Assembly: GCA_905221455.1 (NCBI GenBank)
Contig: CAJNDF010000007.1
Span: 80,207 to 144,206 of the forward strand
Source of the DNA: a bacterium
Lineage (GTDB): Bacteria > Bacillota > Bacilli > Lactobacillales > Streptococcaceae
Length of the DNA stretch: 64,000 nt
Direction: 5' to 3'
Part shown: positions 27,810-34,382 of the stretch, one piece after another
Layout: every line of letters starts with the position of its first letter
Position numbering within the stretch: position 1 is the first letter of the stretch
Program-made: the position numbers and the translations under genes
Notes under the pieces: generated by a model
What the model was told of the DNA's origin: nothing
What the model saw: only the letters and a program-made list of their open reading frames with translations
Database searches by the model: none

Positions 27810-29963
27810 CTAGCTATTCACCAAATGGGCGTAAAAGCCACCCTGTGCAAGCAAATCAGCATGCTTTCCTTCTTCAACAATCTTTCCTTGATCCAAGATA
27901 ACAACCTTCTCTGTCCGCTCAGCAATGGTCAAGCGGTGAGCAATGAAAATCAAGGTTTTATCTAAAGCCATGAGATTATCGACAATTCGCTTCTCTGTCA
28001 AAATATCCAAACTGCTGGTCGCCTCATCCAAAATCAAGACAGGCGCATCTGTCAAGAGAGCACGCGCCAGAGCGATTCTCTGACGCTGGCCACCTGAAAT
28101 CCCTGCCCCATCCGAAGTCAATTCTGTCTGGTAATTCAGTGGCATACGCTCGATATCCTCCCGAATCTCTGCCAACTCGACCGCCCGTAAAATATCTTCC
28201 TGAGTCGTCCCCTCCTTGGCTCCAAGGAGAAGATTCTCCAAAATCGTCCCGTTAAAGACATAGGGCTGTTGAGGCAGATAGTTAATGTACTGGCGCAAGG
28301 CCTTTTTGTCAATCTGATTAAGATTGACACCACCCAGACTAATCTCTCCCTGACTTGGATCGTAAAAATTAACCATCATCTTGGCCAAGGTCGTCTTACC
28401 TGATCCTGAAATCCCCACAAAAGCCACCTTAGAACCTTGTGGAATAGTCAAATTGATATCCGACAAGACATCTCGACCATAGCCATACTTGTAGTAAACC
28501 TGCTTGAAGGACATCTCTCCCTTCATCAAGCTCAAATCCTCAACCGTTTTCTTCTCCTCAAACTCCGAAGCTACCAGATAAACCTCATTCAGACGGTTAT
28601 TGGCAACCTGCGCTGTCTGAAGCTTGGTTTGCAGGTTGATGATATTTTCCAAAGGATTGGTAAAGTAAACCAGCAAGGTATTATAGGTAATCAACTGCCC
28701 CAAACTCATCTTACCATCCATGACCAGAACAGCTCCCATCCAGAGAATGCCGACATTAAGTAAGAGATGAGCAACCTTTTTCAGAGCCTTTTGCTGACTC
28801 TCTGCCCGACTATAGGTAAAGGATTTTTTCAGATAATCCACAAATTCCTTGTCAATCTTTTGGTAACGCTGACTTTCACTGGTCAATGACTTGATAGTCT
28901 CAATACCGTTGATGTCCTCGATGATAGAAGAAGACAGAACCGCATTGGCTTCCATGGTATCCCGATTCATCTTTTCAAACGGCTTCATAAAGGCAAAGAT
29001 AATCACTGTATAGATAGGAAGCGCCAATAAGGTCATGAAAAAGAGATTGGTATTTTGTGAAAATAAAACAAGAGAAATAATGACGACCGTTGACACATCT
29101 AGGAAAATCGAAAGAATGGTCGAAGCCAGCGCGTCAATGATACTGTTAGCATCTGTAAAACGAGACACGATTTCCCCTGTTCTGCGTGTCGCAAAGAAAG
29201 ACATAGGCAGGTGAAAAACATGCTTGATATAGGACAAAATCACATCAATCGACAAGCGTTGCCCCAAAACAAGTAAGAGATACTCCTGAGCGTAAGACAA
29301 GATCTGCTGAAGAATATAAACAATCACCAGCCCAATAGAAATAATCCCCAGTGTCGAACGCATCTGATCTGGCACATAGGTATCAATGATAGACTGCAAA
29401 TAATAAGAACCCACAATGTTAATCAAGGTGACCAAGAGTGTTGCCAAAACGATATTAGTAATCAAGCCACGCTGCTTCACTAATATAGGGATAAAAGAGA
29501 GAAGGCCATTCTTTTGATCCTTATGAGGCTTATAGTCTGGACTAGGTGCCATAAACAAAGTCACTCCCGTCCATTCTTCCGCAAAACGCTCACGTGGCAG
29601 TTTGGTCAATTTCACCCCAGGATCTGGGTCGGCAATATGAATGCTGTTCTTATCCTGCCCAGTCACCACATAGTAGTGGAGCAATTTTCCTTCCTTAAGC
29701 ACATGGGCAACAAAAGGAAAAGTCAAATCTGGCAAGTCAAAAAGCGTCATATCCGCCTTAATTGCTCGCGTCTCAAAACCAATCTCCTCTGCCACCTTGA
29801 CCAAGCCCAAGGCCGTAGTCCCATCCATGGTCGTCTTAGCCAATTCTCGCAAGTGAGCCAAAGAATAGTAGCTACCATAGTAGCCAAAAACCATGGCTAA
29901 TGAAGCTACACCGCAGTCCATCTGATCCACCTGCGGACGATAATGACGTTTCCCAAATTTCAT
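27810..29963 (-). CDS. comA: Peptidase-containing ABC exporter ComA
   Basis: The 717-residue ABC transporter cleaves the Gly-Gly leader of competence pheromone and exports the mature peptide. Domains: C39 peptidase with Cys17 (QMDCGVASLAM) and the His of LLHYYVVTG near residue 95; six-helix membrane domain (about 160-450); nucleotide-binding domain with Walker A GISGSGKT, signature SGGQRQR and Walker B VLILDEATSSLD. I use ATG 29963 because the first ATG (29969) touches the AGGAG site. Upstream is a ComE-box. Directly upstream lies a set of Gly-Gly peptide genes that are its plausible extra substrates. Confidence 0.96.
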   Translation of the reverse strand: MKFGKRHYRPQVDQMDCGVASLAMVFGYYGSYYSLAHLRELAKTTMDGTTALGLVKVAEEIGFETRAIKADMTLFDLPDLTFPFVAHVLKEGKLLHYYVVTGQDKNSIHIADPDPGVKLTKLPRERFAEEWTGVTLFMAPSPDYKPHKDQKNGLLSFIPILVKQRGLITNIVLATLLVTLINIVGSYYLQSIIDTYVPDQMRSTLGIISIGLVIVYILQQILSYAQEYLLLVLGQRLSIDVILSYIKHVFHLPMSFFATRRTGEIVSRFTDANSIIDALASTILSIFLDVSTVVIISLVLFSQNTNLFFMTLLALPIYTVIIFAFMKPFEKMNRDTMEANAVLSSSIIEDINGIETIKSLTSESQRYQKIDKEFVDYLKKSFTYSRAESQQKALKKVAHLLLNVGILWMGAVLVMDGKMSLGQLITYNTLLVYFTNPLENIINLQTKLQTAQVANNRLNEVYLVASEFEEKKTVEDLSLMKGEMSFKQVYYKYGYGRDVLSDINLTIPQGSKVAFVGISGSGKTTLAKMMVNFYDPSQGEISLGGVNLNQIDKKALRQYINYLPQQPYVFNGTILENLLLGAKEGTTQEDILRAVELAEIREDIERMPLNYQTELTSDGAGISGGQRQRIALARALLTDAPVLILDEATSSLDILTEKRIVDNLMALDKTLIFIAHRLTIAERTEKVVILDQGKIVEEGKHADLLAQGGFYAHLVNS

Positions 29964-30039
29964 ATTCATCTCCTTTTTCCTAAACTCATCTGATAATACC
30001 TATCTTACCCCAATCCCCAAACAAAAACTGGACTTCTTC

Positions 30040-30069
30040 CCCAAATGTGCCTATCTACCTCCCAACTGC
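30040..30069 (-). promoter_or_regulatory. ComE-box upstream of comA
   Basis: On the minus strand GCAGTTGGG, 12 bp, ACATTTGGG form the two-part direct repeat bound by the response regulator ComE in front of early competence operons. The spacing is exactly that of the known consensus. TAAGAT further down could be the -10 region. Confidence 0.7.
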
Positions 30070-30117
30070 ACTTTTTGGATAAAAAATAGGCAGAACAAAC
30101 GTCATGCCTAAAATATA
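30060..30117. repeat. Duplicated upstream segment, copy 1 (before comA)
   Basis: About 55 bp beginning CAACTGCACTTTTTGG and containing AAAAAATAGGCAGAACAA recurs at 30391-30452 with few changes. Both copies lie upstream of a minus-strand gene, and copy 1 carries the upstream half of the ComE-box. Confidence 0.7.
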
Positions 30118-30120
30118 TAT

Positions 30121-30309
30121 TTATTTCTTTTTCTTCCTAATTCTTTTGTCAATCATATATAAAACGATAATCGAAAACAGCGGCGGAACAATATAACTCT
30201 TTTCACTCATTGTCAGCTGAAATCCCAGAATCGCTAGTATCTTAAAGATGAAAATATTCATTACAAATAGAAAAACAAATACTAAAAAATATTTTAAAAC
30301 CTTCTTCAT
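30121..30309 (-). CDS. Small membrane protein, possible immunity protein
   Basis: A 62-residue protein with two hydrophobic segments (about 6-32 and 41-53) and a strongly basic end (IDKRIRKKKK). It lies between the double-glycine peptide genes and comA on the same strand, the place where a bacteriocin immunity protein would be expected. I do not recognise a family, so immunity is inference from size and place. AAAGGA abuts the ATG, and AGGAGAG lies somewhat further upstream. Confidence 0.55.
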   Translation of the reverse strand: MKKVLKYFLVFVFLFVMNIFIFKILAILGFQLTMSEKSYIVPPLFSIIVLYMIDKRIRKKKK

Positions 30310-30390
30310 TCCTTTTCTTCAACTCTCCTAATTTCTATACCTATTTTATCAAATTTTATCAAAAAATACATGTAAAACCCCAAATAAACA

Positions 30391-30452
30391 CCTCAACTGC
30401 ACTTTTTGGCAAAAAATAGGCAGAACAAGCGTCCTACCTACTAAAAATATGC
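30391..30452. repeat. Duplicated upstream segment, copy 2 (before the 62-residue protein gene)
   Basis: Second copy of the 30060-30117 segment. It keeps a GCAGTTGAG half-site, but the other half (TTATTTGGG) follows after only 4 bp, so it is not a normal ComE-box. Possible promoter TTGATAAAAT follows. The remainder of the 30310-30684 spacer has no gene that I can support. Confidence 0.6.
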
Positions 30453-30684
30453 TATTGAAAGGAAATTGATTTTTTACTGACACCCTAGGCAAGTTTGGAA
30501 CAAATAAATCATTGATAGTAACATTTACGACAGTCTATTTATTACTTCAATTTCTAATGTCCCTGCTATTTCTAAGCCACCTATGGTATGATCTATTCCT
30601 AGTCAGAATAGATAACACCGTTCTAAATTACGATTCATAGTTTTTCTTACATTCTTTAATAAAATATGTATCAAATTGTTAAAA

Positions 30685-30840
30685 TTAACGTCTGCTTCCT
30701 AGATGACGACCGTACATATAGGCAACAACTCCTAAAACACCCCAAGCGATAGCTGTAGAAGTAGTAATAATAAGTCCACCCTCGGTACTAGCCAAATCTG
30801 CTTCTGCCATGATCTCAAATTTTTCTTCTAATTTTTTCAT
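30685..30840 (-). CDS. Double-glycine leader bacteriocin-like peptide 4
   Basis: A 51-residue peptide. The leader MKKLEEKFEIMAEADLASTE ends in GG at residues 21-22, with hydrophobic residues at the spacing seen in C39-processed leaders. The mature part would be 29 residues, LIITTSTAIAWGVLGVVAYM followed by a basic tail. It is hydrophobic with GxxxG-like content, as in class II bacteriocins. It is last of four small genes ahead of comA. GGAG lies upstream of ATG 30840 (AAAGGAGTAGGTGGGAT). Too short for routine gene callers. Confidence 0.7.
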   Translation of the reverse strand: MKKLEEKFEIMAEADLASTEGGLIITTSTAIAWGVLGVVAYMYGRHLGSRR

Positions 30841-30864
30841 ATCCCACCTACTCCTTTAAATATA

Positions 30865-31017
30865 TTAACCAAACGTACGAGATAACCAATAACCAGCTAC
30901 CCCAGCTCCACCTGCAGCAAGTAATGAGCCTCCGATAACAATCAATAAACCCACTCCGCCTTGTACTTGCTCTAATTCATTTTGCTTTACGATTTCAAAT
31001 TGATTCAAATTTTGCAT
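30865..31017 (-). CDS. Double-glycine leader bacteriocin-like peptide 3
   Basis: A 50-residue peptide with leader MQNLNQFEIVKQNELEQVQ and GG at residues 20-21. The mature part is about 29 residues and glycine-rich (VGLLIVIGGSLLAAGGAGVA), ending YWLSRTFG. The glycine-rich core is like that of two-peptide class IIb bacteriocins. AAAAGGAG lies before ATG 31017. Its neighbours on both sides are similar small hydrophobic peptides, so the set may act in pairs; that is inference. Confidence 0.72.
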   Translation of the reverse strand: MQNLNQFEIVKQNELEQVQGGVGLLIVIGGSLLAAGGAGVAGYWLSRTFG

Positions 31018-31030
31018 GATATACTCCTTT

Positions 31031-31141
31031 TTAAATAATACTAGCTAATCCAATAGCTACTCCTACTAATAAACCCACTATTCCTGAGGCTGATATAATA
31101 ACAGCCGCAAATTCGTTTGAAAACTTCATTGATTCTCTCAT
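31031..31141 (-). CDS. Small hydrophobic peptide without leader
   Basis: A 36-residue hydrophobic peptide (start MRESMKFSNEFAAVI, then GLLVGVAIGLASII). Its ATG overlaps the stop codon of the preceding peptide gene by one base (TAATG at 31141-31143), so translation is probably coupled. There is no Gly-Gly leader. It could be a leaderless peptide, the partner of the preceding bacteriocin, or an immunity peptide. An internal ATG at 31129 is a second possible start, but neither has a strong ribosome-binding site. Confidence 0.5.
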   Translation of the reverse strand: MRESMKFSNEFAAVIISASGIVGLLVGVAIGLASII

Positions 31142-31314
31142 TATCTCTTGTTTCGACTAATTCCAATAGCTACTCCTGCACTTAAACCAGCAAATGCTGA
31201 ACCTGCAATAATACTAGCTGCTACTGCTATCGGAATAATTCCCCCATCTACATTCATCAACTCTTCTTCTGTAAGAGCTACAAAGTTCTGTTCCATTTTG
31301 TCAAAATTTGTCAT
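31141..31314 (-). CDS. Double-glycine leader bacteriocin-like peptide 1
   Basis: A 57-residue peptide. The leader MTNFDKMEQNFVALTEEEL continues MNVDGG, with GG at residues 24-25 and the usual L/E pattern of C39 substrates. The mature 32 residues are hydrophobic and Ala/Gly-rich (IIPIAVAASIIAGSAFAGLS) with a basic end SRNKR. AAAGGAG lies before ATG 31314. It is the first peptide gene after the micro-ORF array and is preceded by a degenerate copy of the array's promoter motif. Export by ComAB or a Blp-type transporter is likely by family. Confidence 0.75.
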   Translation of the reverse strand: MTNFDKMEQNFVALTEEELMNVDGGIIPIAVAASIIAGSAFAGLSAGVAIGISRNKR

Positions 31315-31403
31315 CTTTTTTCTCCTTTATTTCTATTTTTCAGTTTACGATTTCTGGATCTTAAACCATTTTAAAAACCAGAATAGATAAATTACTGAAT
31401 TTC

Positions 31404-31429
31404 TTTTCTTCTCACTTATCTATTTGAGA
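31404..31429 (-). promoter_or_regulatory. Degenerate fifth copy of the array promoter motif
   Basis: AAATAGATAAGTGAGAAGAA matches the AATAGATAAGTAAGAGGAAA part of the array units, but the core reads CAAATA instead of CGAATA, so sigma X recognition is doubtful. CTTCTCA/TGAGAAG also makes a hairpin here. Confidence 0.4.
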
Positions 31430-31459
31430 AGTGATTTAAAATGAACAGGTAAATTTCAT

Positions 31460-31510
31460 TTATTTTAAATACCATTTGATAAACCATGGCAATAAGATTG
31501 GTAAATACAT
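31460..31510 (-). CDS. Sixteen-residue micro-peptide 4
   Basis: The ORF encodes MYLPILLPWFIKWYLK. GGAAGGAG lies 9 bases before the ATG and a TTCGAATA box lies upstream. It shares with its three neighbours a pattern M-aromatic-hydrophobic, PWF in the middle and a final Lys. The peptide is amphipathic and cationic with no signal peptide or Gly-Gly leader. Last unit of the tandem array. Confidence 0.65.
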   Translation of the reverse strand: MYLPILLPWFIKWYLK

Positions 31511-31543
31511 CGCGTAGTCTCCTTCCTTTTCCTCTTACTTATC

Positions 31544-31551
31544 TATTCGAA
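31544..31551 (-). promoter_or_regulatory. CIN-box (sigma X) of micro-ORF 4
   Basis: TTCGAATA preceded by a T-run on the minus strand fits TNCGAATA, the core of the late competence promoter. It lies 34 bp before the micro-ORF. Confidence 0.65.
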
Positions 31552-31584
31552 AAAAATTTCGAAAATGTACAACTAAATTAAATT

Positions 31585-31635
31585 TTATTTCAAAAATAAT
31601 TTAATGAACCACGGATACAAGATTGGTAGATACAT
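31585..31635 (-). CDS. Sixteen-residue micro-peptide 3
   Basis: The ORF encodes MYLPILYPWFIKLFLK and has AAAGGAG upstream of ATG 31635. It differs from micro-peptide 4 at three positions and from peptides 1 and 2 at more, always keeping PWF and the C-terminal Lys. Conservation of the protein pattern with codon changes argues for real translation. Confidence 0.68.
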   Translation of the reverse strand: MYLPILYPWFIKLFLK

Positions 31636-31668
31636 AAACCAGACTCCTTTCTTTTCCTCTTACTTATC

Positions 31669-31676
31669 TATTCGAA
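31669..31676 (-). promoter_or_regulatory. CIN-box (sigma X) of micro-ORF 3
   Basis: TTCGAATA after a run of T on the minus strand; same position relative to the micro-ORF as in the other units. Confidence 0.65.
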
Positions 31677-31709
31677 AAAAATTTCGAAAATAAACAACTA
31701 AATCAAATT

Positions 31710-31760
31710 TTATTTAAAAAATAACTCAGTGAACCATGGGTAGAACATTGATATAAACAT
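31710..31760 (-). CDS. Sixteen-residue micro-peptide 2
   Basis: The ORF encodes MFISMFYPWFTELFFK, identical at protein level to micro-peptide 1. AAAGGAG stands 9 bases before ATG 31760. The coding parts of units 1 and 2 are almost identical in DNA, so one is a recent duplication of the other. Confidence 0.66.
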   Translation of the reverse strand: MFISMFYPWFTELFFK

Positions 31761-31794
31761 AAACCAGGCTCCTTTCTTTTCCCTCTTACCTATC

Positions 31795-31802
31795 TATTCG
31801 AA
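31795..31802 (-). promoter_or_regulatory. CIN-box (sigma X) of micro-ORF 2
   Basis: TTCGAATA with upstream T-run on the minus strand, followed by GATAGGTAAGAGGG and the ribosome-binding site. Confidence 0.65.
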
Positions 31803-31834
31803 AAAAATTTCGAAAATGTACAACTAAATTAAAT

Positions 31835-31885
31835 TTATTTAAAAAATAACTCAGTGAACCATGGGTAGAACATTGATATAAACAT
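31835..31885 (-). CDS. Sixteen-residue micro-peptide 1
   Basis: The ORF encodes MFISMFYPWFTELFFK; AAAGGAG lies 8 bases before ATG 31885. It is the first unit after the response regulator gene and is separated from it by a terminator, so it must have its own promoter, which the TTCGAATA box supplies. Too short for gene callers; I do not know any described peptide family like it. Confidence 0.66.
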   Translation of the reverse strand: MFISMFYPWFTELFFK

Positions 31886-31919
31886 GAACTAGGCTCCTTT
31901 CCTTTTCCTCTTACTTATC

Positions 31920-31927
31920 TATTCGAA
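31920..31927 (-). promoter_or_regulatory. CIN-box (sigma X) of micro-ORF 1
   Basis: GTTTTTCGAATAGATAAG on the minus strand contains TTCGAATA. It sits directly after the terminator of the response regulator gene. Confidence 0.65.
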
Positions 31928-31934
31928 AAACAAT

Positions 31935-31977
31935 TCAAAAAAATAAGAATATCAGAAAATTTTCCGACATTCTTATT
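31935..31977 (-). terminator. Terminator of the two-component operon
   Basis: AATAAGAATGTCGGAAAA pairs with its near complement TTTTCTGATATTCTTATT, followed by seven T residues on the minus strand. It separates the response regulator gene from the micro-ORF array. Confidence 0.75.
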
Positions 31978-32004
31978 GATAAATTGATTCAAGTCTAACA
32001 GATA

Positions 32005-32736
32005 TTAGACATTGAGATGTTTTTTAAGGGTTCTTCTGGCTGTTCGTGACACGGGGAAGTGCAAGCCTTCTAACAGGGTCACTTCTGTGGCAGTCATCTC
32101 TTCAACAGCCTGTAAACTGACTAACGTATTGCGATTGGCATAGACAAAGTAATCTTTTTCAGCCTTGGCAGCGATATCCTTGAGACTGCCATAAATGGTC
32201 TTGATAGAATGATTAGCATAATAGACCTTGATACGATGGGATTCCACTGAAGTTTCAAAGGCCAAAATCTCATGGTAGGGCAGAGTAAAGCCCCGTCTCC
32301 CCTCAAAACTATAGGTAAAGAGACGCATATTTTCCCTCTTATCCACTGCCAGTATATAGTCCAGACAGCGCTCCAGCTGATGACGGTAATCCTCCTCAGA
32401 CTGATCCTTGGAAATAAAATCCAAGGCAGACAAGTGGTAGCGAAAAGCTAGAGGCAAGGCCTCCGAGTGCGTGGACACAAAGACAATGCTTGTAAAAGGA
32501 TCCCGCTCCCGAACCTGTTGGGCAACCTGAAAGCCCCGTTCACGCTCTCCATCAATCTCTAAATCCAATAAATAGAGTTGGTAATGGTCAAAATACTGAG
32601 AATACTTTTCAACATCCCCATAGTTTTTGGCAATATCAATTTCCAATCTTAAATTGCGAGAGCGACCGATATCTAGCAAAGTCTGCTCTATCCGTCCTTG
32701 TTGGACTCTATCGTCTTCCAAAACTAAAATTCTCAT
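32005..32736 (-). CDS. LytTR-family response regulator (AgrA/ComE/BlpR type)
   Basis: The 243-residue protein has a receiver domain (about 1-125) with acidic residues LVLEDD and the phosphoacceptor Asp58 in YLLDLEIDG, and a C-terminal LytTR DNA-binding domain (about 140-240; FVYANRNTLVSLQAVEEM, then FPVSRTARRTLKKHL). Such regulators bind pairs of 9-10-bp direct repeats and control bacteriocin or competence genes. It overlaps the kinase gene by 4 nt. It is not ComE or BlpR by context, since ComCDE and Blp are encoded elsewhere in this group. It likely controls the neighbouring peptide genes. Confidence 0.9.
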   Translation of the reverse strand: MRILVLEDDRVQQGRIEQTLLDIGRSRNLRLEIDIAKNYGDVEKYSQYFDHYQLYLLDLEIDGERERGFQVAQQVRERDPFTSIVFVSTHSEALPLAFRYHLSALDFISKDQSEEDYRHQLERCLDYILAVDKRENMRLFTYSFEGRRGFTLPYHEILAFETSVESHRIKVYYANHSIKTIYGSLKDIAAKAEKDYFVYANRNTLVSLQAVEEMTATEVTLLEGLHFPVSRTARRTLKKHLNV

Positions 32737-34067
32737 TCCTCTCCCCCTCGTTTCTTATCCTTAAATGGCAATTCTAAATCTTGTCTAAAGGTCGTTTCTC
32801 CTAGCTGGGTATCTAAGTTTAAATCATAATGAAAAACCATATCCTCCAAGGTCGCTAAGCCCAGTCCACTGTGGTTTCCCTTAGTCGAATAACCCTTTTG
32901 ACTGAGAATGCTGGGATTCAGTTCTTCTTTCTTACGAGTGTTTTCAATGATAAAACGGACACTCCTATCGCCTGCCAATAAAGCAACCCGAATCTGCGGA
33001 TGTTCCGCCTCACTGGCTGCCTCTAAGGCATTTGTCGTGAGGATAGAGAGGATACGGATAGCCTCCAACATCGGCAAAGCCAGCTCTTCTACGACCCCCA
33101 CCGTCTCCAAACTAAAATGAATTCCTTGCTTATCTGCCACAATCATGGCTTTTGCCAAGGTATTACGAATGGCTATATCATGGATATTATGAAGATTAAA
33201 GGCCGTGTAATCCGCCTTCCTCAGCTTTTCATTGGTCTTTAGAAAGACATCTTGATAAATGGTAGAAACTTCAGCCATGTCTTGATTGGCTATGGCAGGC
33301 TCCATGCTGGCGACAATCCCTGCAAAATCATGACGGAAACCTCGAACTTCATCATAGAGATGACCTAGCTTATCCACCATTCCTTGCAAGGAACGATTTT
33401 CATCTTCCTGTCTCTGAATGGTCTGCTCATCACGATAAGCCTGTTCCAAATGCTTGACGTAAAAGAGCCAAGAGAAAAATAGGATGAAAATCAGGAGAGA
33501 AATGGTCGTATCAAATCGAACGTAGAAAGAACAATTTATATTTGTCATAAACGAAGAGAATATCCTAAACACAGTCAGAGGTAGGATAATGAAAAAACTC
33601 TTATAATAGTGGGTTTTGAAAGCATCTGAAAAGAATAAATCCAAATCCAAAGACCAACGCTTCATCATAACTACTGTCAGTACAAGAGCTAGTAGAGAAA
33701 AAGTAGAATTAACAATACCATTTCCTACTTCTGATAGCATATCTATATCTAATATCCGAATATAGAACAATACCAATAAATAGCGAATACTCTGATAAAA
33801 ACTAAAAAGATAGAATGAAAGAAATAACGATTCCCCCTTTTTCTTCCTATTCACATAGAAAATAAGGTAAAAAAAGATTAAAACTTCCAAATACATAATT
33901 TCAAAAAAAGTTTTACCAGCTATTACTTGCATCATTAATAAATAGACTATGTATCTCTTTTTACGAAATTCCGGTATAATTTGGTAACCTAGATAAATTG
34001 GAGGAACTATAATGGAAACCATCAGCAATAAAGCAAATAGAATCTCCTTAATAAAAGTCAAAACCAT
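32733..34067 (-). CDS. HPK10-type histidine kinase (peptide pheromone receptor)
   Basis: The 444-residue protein has six to seven hydrophobic segments in its first 210 residues, then a kinase core: His246 in VRGFRHDFAGIV, the N-box TTNALEAASEAEHPQ (Asn346), the nucleotide-site segment FIIENTRKK and the G-box NHSGLGLATL. This layout is that of ComD, BlpH and AgrC, receptors of secreted peptides. ATG 34067 begins one base after the stop codon of the pheromone-like gene, so the three genes form one operon. A TTG at 34076 would overlap the peptide gene. Confidence 0.9.
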   Translation of the reverse strand: MVLTFIKEILFALLLMVSIIVPPIYLGYQIIPEFRKKRYIVYLLMMQVIAGKTFFEIMYLEVLIFFYLIFYVNRKKKGESLFLSFYLFSFYQSIRYLLVLFYIRILDIDMLSEVGNGIVNSTFSLLALVLTVVMMKRWSLDLDLFFSDAFKTHYYKSFFIILPLTVFRIFSSFMTNINCSFYVRFDTTISLLIFILFFSWLFYVKHLEQAYRDEQTIQRQEDENRSLQGMVDKLGHLYDEVRGFRHDFAGIVASMEPAIANQDMAEVSTIYQDVFLKTNEKLRKADYTAFNLHNIHDIAIRNTLAKAMIVADKQGIHFSLETVGVVEELALPMLEAIRILSILTTNALEAASEAEHPQIRVALLAGDRSVRFIIENTRKKEELNPSILSQKGYSTKGNHSGLGLATLEDMVFHYDLNLDTQLGETTFRQDLELPFKDKKRGGEE

Positions 34068-34068
34068 A

Positions 34069-34230
34069 CTATCCAATCACAGTTTTAGTTGGTGCTGGAC
34101 TACAATACCGAGGTTGGCAAAGCCCAAACAAAGAACAAAAGAAATTCCCTCCACCATTCACTTCCTCCAAAGCCTCTGGAGTTAACTCTTCAAATTGTTC
34201 CAATTCTACAAATGTGTTTTTCATTTCCAT
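34069..34230 (-). CDS. Double-glycine peptide pheromone candidate
   Basis: A 53-residue peptide directly before the kinase gene. The leader MEMKNTFVELEQFEELTPEA continues LEEVNGG with GG at residues 26-27 (a third Gly follows). The mature part would be about 26 residues, beginning GNFFCSLFGLCQPRYC and ending APTKTVIG, with Cys at 32, 38 and 43. AAAAGGAG stands 6 bases before ATG 34230. Peptide, kinase and regulator in this order match ComCDE-like signalling. The three Cys residues are unlike CSP or BlpC and allow a disulfide or other modification. Its role as signal rather than bacteriocin is inference. Confidence 0.75.
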   Translation of the reverse strand: MEMKNTFVELEQFEELTPEALEEVNGGGNFFCSLFGLCQPRYCSPAPTKTVIG

Positions 34231-34288
34231 GACAGACTCCTTTTCATTATTTTATAGATAACTCTATCCCCTACTTCATCTACAAAAG

Positions 34289-34327
34289 GCTTTAGTTTTC
34301 TTTTGAAATACAAGAAATCTAAAGCCT
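34289..34327 (-). terminator. Hairpin after the 389-residue choline-binding protein gene
   Basis: GGCTTTAG pairs with CTAAAGCC across a 23-nt loop that itself can pair (TTTCTTG/CAAAAGAAA). GCCTTTTG follows. It separates the choline-binding protein gene from the pheromone operon. Confidence 0.6.
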
Positions 34328-34382
34328 CCTGAAAATGGTATATTGGTTAGAGTGTTAACAATTAGTTGTGAAGATATTATTT

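Larger units (their letters stand above)
31460..31927 (-). repeat. Tandem array of four about 125-bp promoter-RBS-micro-ORF units
   Basis: Four units repeat at 125-126-bp spacing. Each holds the box TTCGAATA, the conserved AAGTAAGAGGAAAAG, a GGAG ribosome-binding site and a 16-codon ORF. Three between-ORF segments carry the palindrome TTCGAAATTTTTTTCGAA (positions 31546-31563, 31671-31688, 31797-31814). The ORFs vary while the control region is conserved, as expected for selection on separate expression of each. Confidence 0.85.

Noticed and set aside
31148..31390. 80-codon plus-strand frame over the first Gly-Gly peptide gene
   Set aside because: It is the antisense of a peptide gene with a clear leader and RBS, and it has no RBS of its own.
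31546..31814. TTCGAAATTTTTTTCGAA palindromes read as a CRISPR or terminator array
   Set aside because: Spacing is filled by ORFs, not spacers, and the right half is the CIN-box; the stems are short and A/T only at the centre, without the GC-rich stem of a terminator.
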